From Paenibacillus sp. FSL H8-0548 (GTDB taxonomy: Bacteria > Bacillota > Bacilli > Paenibacillales > Paenibacillaceae), in assembly GCF_038630985.1 (NCBI RefSeq), contig NZ_CP152049.1:7183501-7247500 (forward strand): a stretch of DNA of 64,000 bases, in the 5' to 3' direction. The number at the start of each line of letters is the position of its first letter. Within the stretch, counting starts at the first letter, position 1. A model generated the notes under the pieces. It did no database searches. It saw only the letters and a program-made list of their open reading frames with translations, and was not told where the DNA came from. Below, in pieces: positions 54,769 to 63,840 of the stretch. A program made the position numbers and the translations under genes.

Positions 54769-55728
54769 TTAATCCTTACCATAATAAACCGGCATCACCT
54801 CCCTAGCGATTAGTTCACTCAGCTCAATGGCTCCTTGTGAATTTAGATGTAAATAATCACTAAAATGCTCTTTGCTGAAGCGATTATCTTGATAATAATC
54901 ATAAGCCTTCACTTTATAGTTAAGCTCCATCTCCTCCATAAAAGCTTTAGTATCCTTATAGGATTCTGTATACAACGCAGCATACTGAGGCATTACAGGG
55001 GAAATGATAAAAGCAACTGTTATATTTCTTGCCTGTAACAACTTGATATTCGCTTCAATAAGCTGTTGATTATGCACGATATTTCCTTGAGCTTGGAAGG
55101 GTGTAATCAGAGTTGCTATTCGAGCTTTTTTCACTGCCTCATCATTGGTTTCTCCTTCATTAGCTGCGTCCCCAACACTCGAGTTGCTAACAAACCCTTC
55201 CTCCGAAAATTCCCTTCCTTGTAACAAAGAAACCTTAAAGCCCTTGAGCAGATAATCGATACTGTCGCGATAACCAAACCTAGCGATTTCACTGTAAGCT
55301 CGGAGGTCTAGCCAATCACTCCAGTGATCAAATCTCGTATCATAAAACTGGTGATACTTATAAGTCAGAATCTCCACCTCTGTGTTCCTGCTCCCTAGTT
55401 CGATTGCCGGAGGGATCAGATTGTATACAACCAGCTTCAGATTCGGCATCTCAGCAGCCAATTTACTGACGAGTGCTGTGTCCTGATCTAAGAATTGGTA
55501 TAGGTTGGCTAAATTAAATGAATTAGCCCGCAAATAACTCGGATCAACACCATAAGCTGTAGGCGATGACCCTAGAAACAAGGTTTCAATCTGATCTTGC
55601 TGTTTTTTGAACAAATCTGCCTTATAGGAATAGACATCCTGAACATTACCTAGCCCGACTTCGAGTATGCCAATTAAAACGATGAAGGGAAGGATAAATA
55701 GTCCAATTTTGATCATAAGCTTGCGCAT
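54769..55728 (-). CDS. Membrane-anchored SGNH-like protein (AlgJ/AlgX or DltD analogue)
   Basis: This 319-residue protein has one N-terminal helix (IGLFILPFIVLIGILEVGL) and an outward-facing domain. It contains LFLGSSPTAYGVDPSYL (Ser ~54, as in SGNH block I), VAFIISPVMPQY and a C-terminal HFSDYLHLNSQGA (Asp and His, block V). Such proteins work with MBOAT transferases to move acyl groups onto extracellular polymers (alginate, teichoic acid, cell-wall glycans). It lies between the MBOAT genes and the SLH gene. The ATG at 55728 has an AAGGAGG site. Confidence 0.75.
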   Translation of the reverse strand: MRKLMIKIGLFILPFIVLIGILEVGLGNVQDVYSYKADLFKKQQDQIETLFLGSSPTAYGVDPSYLRANSFNLANLYQFLDQDTALVSKLAAEMPNLKLVVYNLIPPAIELGSRNTEVEILTYKYHQFYDTRFDHWSDWLDLRAYSEIARFGYRDSIDYLLKGFKVSLLQGREFSEEGFVSNSSVGDAANEGETNDEAVKKARIATLITPFQAQGNIVHNQQLIEANIKLLQARNITVAFIISPVMPQYAALYTESYKDTKAFMEEMELNYKVKAYDYYQDNRFSKEHFSDYLHLNSQGAIELSELIAREVMPVYYGKD

Positions 55729-55760
55729 CCTTTACCTCCTTAATTGAGAGATGGATTTCG

Positions 55761-57155
55761 TTAAAAACCGAAAGTAAAAGCTGTCTTTCCAATCTCACTA
55801 AAAATCAACAGCAATATAACGCCTATATAAAAGACAGCCCAACGCTTCCAAGGCTTTTTCTGGTACATCTGAAACACGCTTTTCGGGTAGCTATACTTCG
55901 TCCCAAAGCTCCCAAACCCTACAACAATAGCTGCAGCTAACCCCACCAAAGCTATAATTAAATCATTTGAGGTAATTCCCATATTTAATAGTAATTGTTC
56001 ACCCTGAAAGTGGTTTAAGCGCTGGAACACATGCAGGAAGAAGTAGGCTCCGTCTTGAAAACTCGAGAATGCAAGGAATACAGAAGCCAAGCATGCGGTT
56101 AGCCAAACCAACCATTTACTAGCAAAAGGCAGCTCCAAAGCGGGTATTTTATCTGTAATGACCGTTTTACTGCCCGCAACTGAAATCATCCAAACCATAC
56201 CCCAGAATAGAAAACCTACCCCGCCTCCGATGAAGAGAATACAAGTACAAAGAATAGGTATAAGGGCAGCAGCTAATCTAGGCTTATCCCTGCTTGTCCA
56301 TCCCGCTATTGGTGAAGCTAAATAGTCTTTGACCCATGCGGTTAAAGAAGTCATTACACGATTCCAATAGTGAATTGGGCGGTCTGCAGCGAAGGGGAGA
56401 TTAGAATGAGGAGACATTTGAAAGCCCATCATATGGGCAAAGCCAACCGAGATATCCACATAAGCGCATAAATCAAAATAGAGCGCAAACATAAAACAAA
56501 TAGCGCCCAAAACCAGCTCCCACCCATAGTGATCCGCAGGCTCAGAGAGCGCAGAACTAGAAATGATCGCCATTCGATCGGCAATAACTACTTTCTGAAA
56601 GATACCCCAAAGGACCAATCTAGCCCCTTCTGTTATGCGCTGGCGATTGAAAACGTGATGCCCATTATTTTGATTAAAGAAACCTCCCGGCTTCTCGATC
56701 GGCCCTGCAATCAGCTTTGGAAAGAACAACAGGTAATTTGATAGAGCAAGCAGGCTGATATTCGGTGAAATTTTCTCGCGGTAAAGCTCTATTAAATAAC
56801 TAATGCTTTGCAAGGTAATAAACACCGCACCGAGATGGATCAGTAACGGATGGTTCATTTCCTGCCTCAGAATTCCAGCCGTTATCCAATAACAAATATA
56901 CAAAGTCACGTTAACAGCGATCCCTAGCTGAAGCAGACGATTTCGATTAGTCTTTCTACCAATTAGGGATTTGCCAAATAAATAATTAAATAGAATTAAC
57001 GAAAGTAAATAGGGCAGCGCATGAGGTATAAACAAAACTACAAATACTAACCCCGATAAGAGCAAGCCAATTGGCTTAAAACGAATGGGAAGTAGTAAAT
57101 AGATTGCTGTCGCTGCTATCATAAAACCCAAATACCCAAAGGAAAATGTTAACAA
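55761..57155 (-). CDS. MBOAT-like protein lacking both conserved histidines
   Basis: This polytopic protein of about 464 residues is homologous to its neighbour: FFPKLIAGPIEKPGGFF, then YFDLCAYVDISVGFAHMMGF. The position of the first MBOAT His reads NRVMTSLTAWVKDYL instead of SRWHLSLTSWIR. The second, normally GLWHGANWTF, reads IGGGVGFLFWG. It should therefore not catalyse acyl transfer by the known mechanism. A regulatory, scaffolding or transport role in a complex with the active paralogue is inferred. The TTG start at 57155 is preferred because AGAAGGGG precedes it; a GTG at 57173 is possible. Confidence 0.75.
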   Translation of the reverse strand: MLTFSFGYLGFMIAATAIYLLLPIRFKPIGLLLSGLVFVVLFIPHALPYLLSLILFNYLFGKSLIGRKTNRNRLLQLGIAVNVTLYICYWITAGILRQEMNHPLLIHLGAVFITLQSISYLIELYREKISPNISLLALSNYLLFFPKLIAGPIEKPGGFFNQNNGHHVFNRQRITEGARLVLWGIFQKVVIADRMAIISSSALSEPADHYGWELVLGAICFMFALYFDLCAYVDISVGFAHMMGFQMSPHSNLPFAADRPIHYWNRVMTSLTAWVKDYLASPIAGWTSRDKPRLAAALIPILCTCILFIGGGVGFLFWGMVWMISVAGSKTVITDKIPALELPFASKWLVWLTACLASVFLAFSSFQDGAYFFLHVFQRLNHFQGEQLLLNMGITSNDLIIALVGLAAAIVVGFGSFGTKYSYPKSVFQMYQKKPWKRWAVFYIGVILLLIFSEIGKTAFTFGF

Positions 57156-57173
57156 TGAAGAACCCCTTCTCAC

Positions 57174-58607
57174 CTAGAATTGAAAATAAATAAAGGTATT
57201 TCCCGTAAATACACCTAAAAACAAAATACCGAAAATAAGCGCATAGATTAACAAATAACGTAACCATGTAGGCAAAAGTCCAGGTATTTTAACAAGCTCA
57301 ATATAGTTTTTACCTTTTGCATCCATGGCAATTTGAATACCGATAATGAATAGTGCGAGCAGCAAATCTATAAGTAAATCGAAAGGACTAATCGCTAGCC
57401 GATCCAATATCCCCATGATATTAAATGAGCCCTCATAATTCACAAACAAATACTTAAATACCTCACCAGACTGCTCCAGATTAGTGGATCGAAAGAAAAC
57501 ACACAGCAAACTTATTAACCCGATATTCATTGCAATTTTGATATATTTAAATCCGCTGCTGTGCAGAAATCGGTTTTTCCTTTGAATCAGATATACCAAT
57601 CCGTTTAATATCCCCCATACAATAAACGTCCAATTCGCTCCATGCCAGAGACCGCTAAAAACAAACATCGCAACCACATTGAATAACGCCCAACCTCCGA
57701 ATATTTTGCTGCGCATCATTGGGAAAAATATGTACGTGCGAATCCATGAGGTTAAGGAAAGATGCCACCTAGACCAGAAATCGATCAAATTTCTAGCAGC
57801 AAATGGATTGTTGAAGTTTAAAGACAGCTCAAAACCCATAACACGCGCACAGCCCCTAGCTATATCGCTATACCCGCAGAAATCACAATAAATTTGAATA
57901 AAGAAGAAGAATAAAGCCAATAAAATTTCAGTTGTGCTGTGAGAGCCTGGATCGGCATACACCTTATTGACCACAATGGCCAAGCGATCGGCAATCACTA
58001 GCTTTTGAAACAAGCCCCAGAGAATCAATTGTCCTCCCTCTACCACGTTTTGCAGGCGCAGCTCGTGCTTTTGACGAAATTGCGGCAGCATTTTCGCTGC
58101 TCTCTCAATTGGCCCAGCCACCATTTGCGGATAGAACATCACAAAAAGTCCGAATATAATGTAATTTCTCTCTGGTTTTATTGATTTACGATAGACATCA
58201 ACGATGTAGGCAATACTTTGAAGGTTATGAAATGACAGTCCTATGGGTAATAACCAGCTGGAATGGGGTAAATGGTTACTTATATGCAGCGTATCAAGAA
58301 CAACGTTCATACTATCGGCAAAGAGATTATAGTATTTAAATGAGAACAAGAGCAGTCCATTACCGAGTATGCTAGCTATTAACGCAATTTTGCGGCCTCT
58401 TCCATCGGTTCTACTAATCCAAAGAGCAGCCCAATAATCGAATGTAATCATCACAAGCATAACCACTATGTAAATGGGAACAGCGTACATATAGAAAAAA
58501 CAGCTTGCAGCAAACAGTCCTATATTGCGCAATTTATGAGGTAATAAATAATAAGTGATCGTAACAACCGGAAAAAAAACAAGAAATGCTAATGAATTAA
58601 AGATCAA
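57174..58607 (-). CDS. MBOAT-family O-acyltransferase (AlgI/PatA-like)
   Basis: This 477-residue enzyme has about ten helices. The MBOAT hallmarks are FYPQMVAGPIERAAKMLPQF, IYCDFCGYSDIARGCARVMG and both conserved histidines, in SRWHLSLTSW (His ~282) and SGLWHGANWTF (His ~322). AlgI-type proteins pass acyl groups, usually acetyl, across the membrane to extracellular glycans. The TTG at 58607 has an AGGAGGAG site. It is the first gene of the surface operon and ends directly against the histidine-less paralogue. Confidence 0.87.
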   Translation of the reverse strand: MIFNSLAFLVFFPVVTITYYLLPHKLRNIGLFAASCFFYMYAVPIYIVVMLVMITFDYWAALWISRTDGRGRKIALIASILGNGLLLFSFKYYNLFADSMNVVLDTLHISNHLPHSSWLLPIGLSFHNLQSIAYIVDVYRKSIKPERNYIIFGLFVMFYPQMVAGPIERAAKMLPQFRQKHELRLQNVVEGGQLILWGLFQKLVIADRLAIVVNKVYADPGSHSTTEILLALFFFFIQIYCDFCGYSDIARGCARVMGFELSLNFNNPFAARNLIDFWSRWHLSLTSWIRTYIFFPMMRSKIFGGWALFNVVAMFVFSGLWHGANWTFIVWGILNGLVYLIQRKNRFLHSSGFKYIKIAMNIGLISLLCVFFRSTNLEQSGEVFKYLFVNYEGSFNIMGILDRLAISPFDLLIDLLLALFIIGIQIAMDAKGKNYIELVKIPGLLPTWLRYLLIYALIFGILFLGVFTGNTFIYFQF

Positions 58608-58825
58608 ATATGAGTTCTCCTCCTAGTGTTCTTGAAGAATCACATAGTCATTTTATTGTGCTAGTTGCTGTTATCGCATCTCCTTTAAAATAGACAGCGA
58701 CAAAATACACCCTTATTTGACTATATCACTGTTTTTTCTACAAATAACCTCCCCGTTTGGGTAGTTTATTCGGTCTCATCGATATCGCTTGCCACCCCAG
58801 CTATTTTTTTTCTCCCAAAAAACAA

Positions 58826-58853
58826 ACGAAAAAACACATCTCTTCGAGATGTG
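58826..58853 (-). terminator. Terminator of the TetR gene at 58915
   Basis: CATCTC/GAGATG extended to AAACACATCTC and GAGATGTGTTT forms the stem; on the minus strand TTTTTT follows. It lies about 60 bases beyond the TetR stop. The rest of 58608-58914 holds the leader of the MBOAT operon, and I see no other gene. Confidence 0.7.
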
Positions 58854-58914
58854 TTTGGATCCAAATTGAGGTTCGGGACTATCGGTTAAACCGTCAAAAG
58901 AAATAGCGTACATT

Positions 58915-59595
58915 CTACCTCTCCTGCTCCTTGATCACCTGCTCGACCCCCAACAGAATCAGCTTCAATCCGAACTCAAACGCTCCGTCAGTCCCCATCA
59001 GCTCGAACAATCCGTTCGTAAACATTCTTCGGAACAGTCCCGCTTCCGTCTCGCTCATGGAGTCCAGAAGGCGAATCATTTCTTCACCCGGGAGTGTTCC
59101 CTGGTCCTTACGAATAGCGGAGACATTGCGCTCATGCTGATAATCGTCTAGGACGAAATAGAAGACAAAGTTCACAAGTGTAGTAACCACTTGCAATTTC
59201 TGCTCTTGCTCAAGCGGCGTCGATTCCACACAGAGCAGCATACGGTTGGTGAACCGGATGATGTCCGGTTCGTGGGGCAGCGTCATCATCATGAGCTGCG
59301 TGGAGCAGGGATACCGGCGGAGCACACTCCGTACCGTAACCGCAAGTTCTGTCAGCTGCTCCTTCCAGTCCCCCTCAGAGTGGAACTCCTCCAGAATTAT
59401 TTTTGATACCTGGTTGGCCAGACGCTGATAGAGATTCTGCTTGCTCTTGAAGTACCAATACAAAGAGGGCGCCTGAATCCCTAAGCGGTCGGCCAATCGT
59501 CTCATGCTGAATTTTTCAATGCCCTCCGCTCCAAGAAGCTCCCACGAGGTTTCCAAAATTTTATCCTCCGAAATCTGAGGCTGCTGTTTTTTCAT
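58915..59595 (-). CDS. TetR-family repressor of the MATE exporter
   Basis: This regulator of 226 residues has an N-terminal helix-turn-helix (EKFSMRRLADRLGIQAPSLYWYFKSKQNL) and a TetR_C-like C-terminal ligand domain. It is divergent from a MATE exporter gene. Three copies of a palindromic site lie between them, making it the probable repressor of both. The ATG at 59595 has an AAAGGTGG site. Confidence 0.85.
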   Translation of the reverse strand: MKKQQPQISEDKILETSWELLGAEGIEKFSMRRLADRLGIQAPSLYWYFKSKQNLYQRLANQVSKIILEEFHSEGDWKEQLTELAVTVRSVLRRYPCSTQLMMMTLPHEPDIIRFTNRMLLCVESTPLEQEQKLQVVTTLVNFVFYFVLDDYQHERNVSAIRKDQGTLPGEEMIRLLDSMSETEAGLFRRMFTNGLFELMGTDGAFEFGLKLILLGVEQVIKEQER

Positions 59596-59612
59596 CGGTA
59601 TCCACCTTTTTA

Positions 59613-59696
59613 TCTAACAGTGTAAGTTTATGCTTTACAGGTTCTTAGGTTCATGATATCATCTAACACTGTAAGACACAATCTAACACCGTTAGA
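59613..59696. promoter_or_regulatory. Three TCTAAC-N3-GTTAGA operators
   Basis: TCTAACACCGTTAGA at 59682-59696 is a perfect palindrome around a 3-base centre. Related copies are TCTAACACTGTAAGA at 59662-59676 and TCTAACAGTGTAAGT at 59613-59627. They occupy the divergent TetR/MATE intergenic region and are the likely binding sites of the 58915 product. Confidence 0.7.
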
Positions 59697-59712
59697 GTGA
59701 AGGACAAAATAA

Positions 59713-61086
59713 ATGAAGAAAGTAGTGACCCGCATGGATACAGAAAACCTTCATTACTTTGAAAAAGCACCAATCGCAAAAGCCGTAGCTCACTTCGCTG
59801 TACCGATGATGCTAGGCACGTCAATGGGTGTCATCTATTCCATCTTGAATGCCTATTTCCTTGGTACACTGGGCAATACGGCCATGTTAACCGCACTCGC
59901 ACTAACCTTGCCGTTATTCGCAGTCATTATGGCGCTAGGCAACTTGATTGGCATGGGTAGCGGTACATTCATCTCCCGTTTGCTGGGAGAGAAAAAATAT
60001 GATGTTGTAAAGCATGTGTCATCATTCGCCTTTTACAGCAGTTTGGTTCTCGGTATTATTGTGATGTCCGTCGGCCTCCCGTTGATCGATCCAATCGTCC
60101 ATGGCCTGGGGGCAACGCCTGACTCCTTCGGATTCACGAAGGACTATGTCACGGTTATGCTTATAGGTTCACCATTCGTCGTGTTATTCTTCACGCTGGA
60201 GAATATGGTTCGCTCAGAGGGAGCAGCAATCACATCGATGATTGGTATGATTCTCAGTGTTGTCGTAAATATTATTCTCGATGCGCTAGTTATCTTCGTC
60301 TTCCATTGGGGCGTGATCGGCGTTGCGTCTGCTACGGTCATTTCAAACCTGGTTGCGAGTATATTCTACGCCTTCCATATGAGTTATAAGAGCCAATTCT
60401 TAACCATCTCCCTAAAATGGTTCAAGGCTACCAAGGAGATTCTGAGCAATGTATTCAAAATCGGAGTTCCCGTCTTTATTATGAGTATCTTCTTAGGTGC
60501 AATGTCGCTCATCATGAACCATTTTCTTGTTGAATATGGGGATCAAGCTGTGGCAGCTTACGGAATATCATCACGTTTATTGCAATTTCCTGAATTTATT
60601 CTGATGGGCTTATGCGAGGGGGTCGTACCGTTGATTGCCTTCACTTTTACAGCGAATAAATTACGAATGAAGCATACTATTGGATTTACGATCAAGGCGA
60701 TTGTAGCGTTAGCCGTCGTGTTCGGCATCATCGTCTATCTGATTTCCGACCATTTAATTGGTTTATTTACGAATGACCCGCAATTAATCGAAATGGGCAG
60801 CTACATTCTGCATGTTACGTTCTTATCCTTGTTTATTACAGGAATGACTACGTTGTTTACGGGGATCTTCCAAGCAACAGCGCAAGGAACTGCCGCGTTT
60901 ATTATGTCCATTATTCAGGGTATTACTCTGATTCCTGTGTTGTTTATCGCCAATCGCATGAACGGCTTCCACGGGGTGGTCTGGTCGCTCGTCATTGCGG
61001 ATGCCGTCGCTTTCCTTGTTGGTGCCATCATGCTGTATGTTCTGCGATCCAAACTACAGCCGGATTTGGATCGTTTATTACAGTGA
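59713..61086 (+). CDS. MATE-family multidrug efflux transporter
   Basis: This 457-residue exporter has 12 predicted helices in two similar halves, with the family's typical VAHFAVPMMLGTSMGVIYSI start, PLFAVIMALGNLIGMGSGTF and SRLLGEKKYD. It should export cationic compounds with Na+ or H+. The ATG at 59713 has a GTGAAGGA site. It is divergent from the TetR repressor gene. The drug range is not readable from sequence. Confidence 0.87.
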   Translation: MKKVVTRMDTENLHYFEKAPIAKAVAHFAVPMMLGTSMGVIYSILNAYFLGTLGNTAMLTALALTLPLFAVIMALGNLIGMGSGTFISRLLGEKKYDVVKHVSSFAFYSSLVLGIIVMSVGLPLIDPIVHGLGATPDSFGFTKDYVTVMLIGSPFVVLFFTLENMVRSEGAAITSMIGMILSVVVNIILDALVIFVFHWGVIGVASATVISNLVASIFYAFHMSYKSQFLTISLKWFKATKEILSNVFKIGVPVFIMSIFLGAMSLIMNHFLVEYGDQAVAAYGISSRLLQFPEFILMGLCEGVVPLIAFTFTANKLRMKHTIGFTIKAIVALAVVFGIIVYLISDHLIGLFTNDPQLIEMGSYILHVTFLSLFITGMTTLFTGIFQATAQGTAAFIMSIIQGITLIPVLFIANRMNGFHGVVWSLVIADAVAFLVGAIMLYVLRSKLQPDLDRLLQ

Positions 61087-61129
61087 GGAACATACACCTT
61101 ATTGAAAAATGTTCTGACAGTAACCTGAA

Positions 61130-61465
61130 CTAATCTGGATCAGGCAGTAGAGCTTCCACGCATCGCTTGTAACCAGAGGTTCGCTTGTCGTTACCTTCCA
61201 TGATGCCGTTGACTTGCGATTTAAGAGAAGCGAGCAAAGAGAAGTCAACCGGGATAAACGTATGACCATTCGACCAGCCAAGCGTGAGCATATGAAATCC
61301 TTTGTAATAGTAAACGGTCGCGTGATCCGCGCCGAAACAATAGCCAGACCATTCCTCACTGACTGTGGCAACCCAATAGTGAAGCAACTGATAAACGGTG
61401 AATTTTCGCGCCGTATCGACGTAGCCAACCGTTTTCACGATGGATTCCGCCTCTTCGGGCGTAGA
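61130..61465 (-). pseudogene. IS4-type transposase remnant
   Basis: The frame reads AESIVKTVGYVDTARKFTVY, QLLHYWVATVSEEWSGY and then YYKGFHMLTLGWSNGHTF, VPVDFSLLAS-like text ending KRTSGYKRCVEALLPDPD. These match separate parts of IS4-family transposases, but the middle and the C-terminal catalytic part are absent, so it is internally deleted and truncated. No terminal repeats were identified. Confidence 0.6.
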
Positions 61466-61585
61466 ACAGTTTAAAGAATGGGGAGAATCGTGTTAGACTT
61501 TTTCATGGAGTCGTCACCTTCTGGTCTGTTTGTAGGGGTACAAACATTTTACCGGGTTGACGGCTTTTTTTCTACCATTTAGTGG

Positions 61586-61870
61586 TTAATAAACAGGCCT
61601 GATATTTGAAATACATATTTGATGGATCAGAAAGTCACTAACTTTATAATATAATCTAAGAGCAAGACTAGCAGTGCTTTTGCTTCCATTCATATTATTG
61701 AATTTATCAAGATCTACTGAAATAATAATCTCATGATCCGATTTATCACGAGTGAGGACAAGATATAGATCAACAGAATTCCTGTTCTTATGAGCATTTT
61801 TAATAACTTCCAAAAGGGGACTATCACAATTAATTTGTGAGATATGCTGGAATTGCACAGGATCAAAGTT
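61586..61870 (-). pseudogene. Protein fragment of unknown origin
   Basis: A frame of about 90 residues (INCDSPLLEVIKNAHKNRNS, IIISVDLDKFNNMNG, ending SNIRPVY) without a convincing start lies between two transposase remnants. It looks protein-like, but I do not recognise it. It overlaps the frame of the 61714-62436 ORF. Confidence 0.3.
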
Positions 61871-61879
61871 CTGTTTTGG

Positions 61880-62436
61880 TACTGGCAGTACTGATACGGC
61901 ACATCAGGCAAGAGGGACTCGAAAGCCTGCCAGATGGAAACCTGTCCGTCGCTTACAATGCCTACGATGGGATACCCCATTTCGATAATGGGATCGATCA
62001 GCGTACGCAATTCGGCTGCTGCTCCAATCTTCATGTTTCGAGCCGCTAGAATCGTGCCGCTGAATACCTCGCGAATGACATAGAGCATCTCGTTCCCCTT
62101 CTCGGGTTGGACGCCATCCATGGATAGGATGATTTCACCATTTTGCGCAGTTATTTCTGCCATACATTGTCTGACATAATCGTCGAGACTGGCGGACGAC
62201 AGCATTTGATAGCGCTCACTGGTCACGACACCACGTTCGTTTGAAGCGTCTGCAATTTCTTCGCAAGTCCGGTGATGTTTAAAACGCAGTTCGCCGACAA
62301 GACTGTGCACGCCATAACTGTAAGAGGAATGTTTCATAGCATGAATTACTTGAAATTGTCCCCTCAGCTTTGTAAGGAGCAGGCAGCCTTCCTTTGCATA
62401 ATTATGAATGCTTATAGGAATTATAAGGTCATTCAA
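61880..62436 (-). pseudogene. Transposase remnant, 3'-truncated
   Basis: The residues up to about position 185 of the ORF look like the N-terminal and core part of a DDE-type transposase: CEEIADASNERGVVTSERYQ, IILSMDGVQPEKGNEMLYVI (first Asp) and VGIVSDGQVSIWQAF (second Asp). After VPYQYCQYQ the frame continues in unrelated low-quality sequence to 61714, so the last catalytic Glu and the C-terminus are missing. The family was not determined. Confidence 0.55.
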
Positions 62437-62463
62437 TCAATTTTTTTAGAAAGGCGGCTAATT

Positions 62464-62697
62464 ATGCTAGAAAACCTATTTGTGGCAGCTCTGCTGATCA
62501 TCGCATTATTGATAAGCGACCTGCAAAACTTTAAACAAGCAGACACAAAGACAAAAGCCGCATATGTGTTATTGCTCTTACCAGCAACCTATTTATCCAT
62601 CTTGTTTATCTTCCATCTGTCTTGGCCTAATATCGGTTCGCTGTCCAGATTAATTTATGGCTGGCCCGCCAAACAGTTATTGGCCCTCTTAAAATAA
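62464..62697 (+). CDS. Small two-helix membrane protein, possible germination receptor D subunit
   Basis: This 77-residue protein has two hydrophobic helices (LFVAALLIIALLISDL and AAYVLLLLPATYLSILFIFHL). It lies immediately upstream of the GerAB-type permease gene. D subunits of GerA-type receptors are small two-helix proteins of similar size encoded in ger operons, so this is a candidate. The ATG at 62464 has a GAAAGGCGG site; the frame upstream to 62272 overlaps transposase remains and is not used. Confidence 0.6.
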   Translation: MLENLFVAALLIIALLISDLQNFKQADTKTKAAYVLLLLPATYLSILFIFHLSWPNIGSLSRLIYGWPAKQLLALLK

Positions 62698-62723
62698 ATT
62701 CTAATGCAGAGTAGGTAATCTAC

Positions 62724-63830
62724 ATGTCTTCCCAGCACTCAACCATCACGATCACGCAGCTTGCCTGTTTGCTCTCTGCCTATTCCATAGGCTCGGCAAT
62801 CGTTTTTATCCCCAACCCGTTAACCGCGGCAGCCGGCAATGATGCATGGTTGTGCGTCATATTCGCTTACGGGTTTGGCATGCTTGTACTTGCTTGCGTA
62901 CTCTATTTGCACAGCAAGCATAATAGTCAGAATTTGATTGCTTACTGCCGTGCGCTAATCGGCAATCCGCTTACCCTCCTTGTATCAATACCTATAGTTT
63001 GCATGCTTTTTTTTGCAATAAGCGCCATTAATTCCAGCATAGGCGATTTCTTTACAACGGTGATGATGGACCAAACTCCGCCGTATGTCTTTCATTCTAT
63101 CGGTATGATCCTTGCCGCCTTAACGTCTAGAGCAGGCATTAAGATAGCGGCTAGAATGTTTCTGCTGCTACTGGTCATTTTGATTCTTTTCTCCATAACC
63201 GTTATCTTACTTGCTATTCCAGTCTATCACCCCAGCTACCTACTGCCTTTCTTTGACCATGGCTTTAAACCCGTCACGCATGGCTTCTTTATAGCGGCAG
63301 GTTTCCCGTTTGGTGAGGTTTGCTTATTCTCCATGCTGTTGCCTTTTGTTTCCAGAAGCAGCCAGCAAGAACTGAATAAGAAGCTCTATCTCGCGTTTTC
63401 CTTCACTGGTTTCATGCTGTTTATTTCAACGATCAGCGCAACGATGGCATTTGGTCCAGCTGCCGGTTTTTTTAACTACTCGCTGTACCGCTTAGCTATT
63501 GAAATCCGCATTGCCGAGCTGTTCCAAAGGGTTGAGGCCGTCATTGGAATTGCCCTTATTCTGGGCTCTTACATGAAAGCGACGCTGCTGCTCATGATTC
63601 TGAATTATGTTTTCATCGAGTTGCTCCGTATAAAAGACGATAAGATTCTCCTCTATCCGCTAGCGCTGATCTGTATTTTTTTATCGGCAACGATGTTTAA
63701 AAGCCCTGCTGATTTTCAAGAGCAGGTATATCTGATTTGGCCATTTTCGGTTCTTGCAATTGGCTGTATGCTCATCTTTTCTTTAACTATTATAACTTGG
63801 ATAAAAAATAAAATATCGATAGACAAATGA
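62724..63830 (+). CDS. GerAB-type spore germination permease
   Basis: This 368-residue membrane protein has about ten helices and belongs to the GerAB/amino-acid-permease-like family. It opens with ITITQLACLLSAYSIGSAIV and contains the typical AAGFPFGEVCLFSMLLPF segment. It forms the B subunit of a nutrient germinant receptor in the spore inner membrane. The ATG at 62724 has a weak AGTAGGT site. It is followed 10 bases later by the GerA-type gene. Confidence 0.85.
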   Translation: MSSQHSTITITQLACLLSAYSIGSAIVFIPNPLTAAAGNDAWLCVIFAYGFGMLVLACVLYLHSKHNSQNLIAYCRALIGNPLTLLVSIPIVCMLFFAISAINSSIGDFFTTVMMDQTPPYVFHSIGMILAALTSRAGIKIAARMFLLLLVILILFSITVILLAIPVYHPSYLLPFFDHGFKPVTHGFFIAAGFPFGEVCLFSMLLPFVSRSSQQELNKKLYLAFSFTGFMLFISTISATMAFGPAAGFFNYSLYRLAIEIRIAELFQRVEAVIGIALILGSYMKATLLLMILNYVFIELLRIKDDKILLYPLALICIFLSATMFKSPADFQEQVYLIWPFSVLAIGCMLIFSLTIITWIKNKISIDK

Positions 63831-63840
63831 GGCTGGGACT

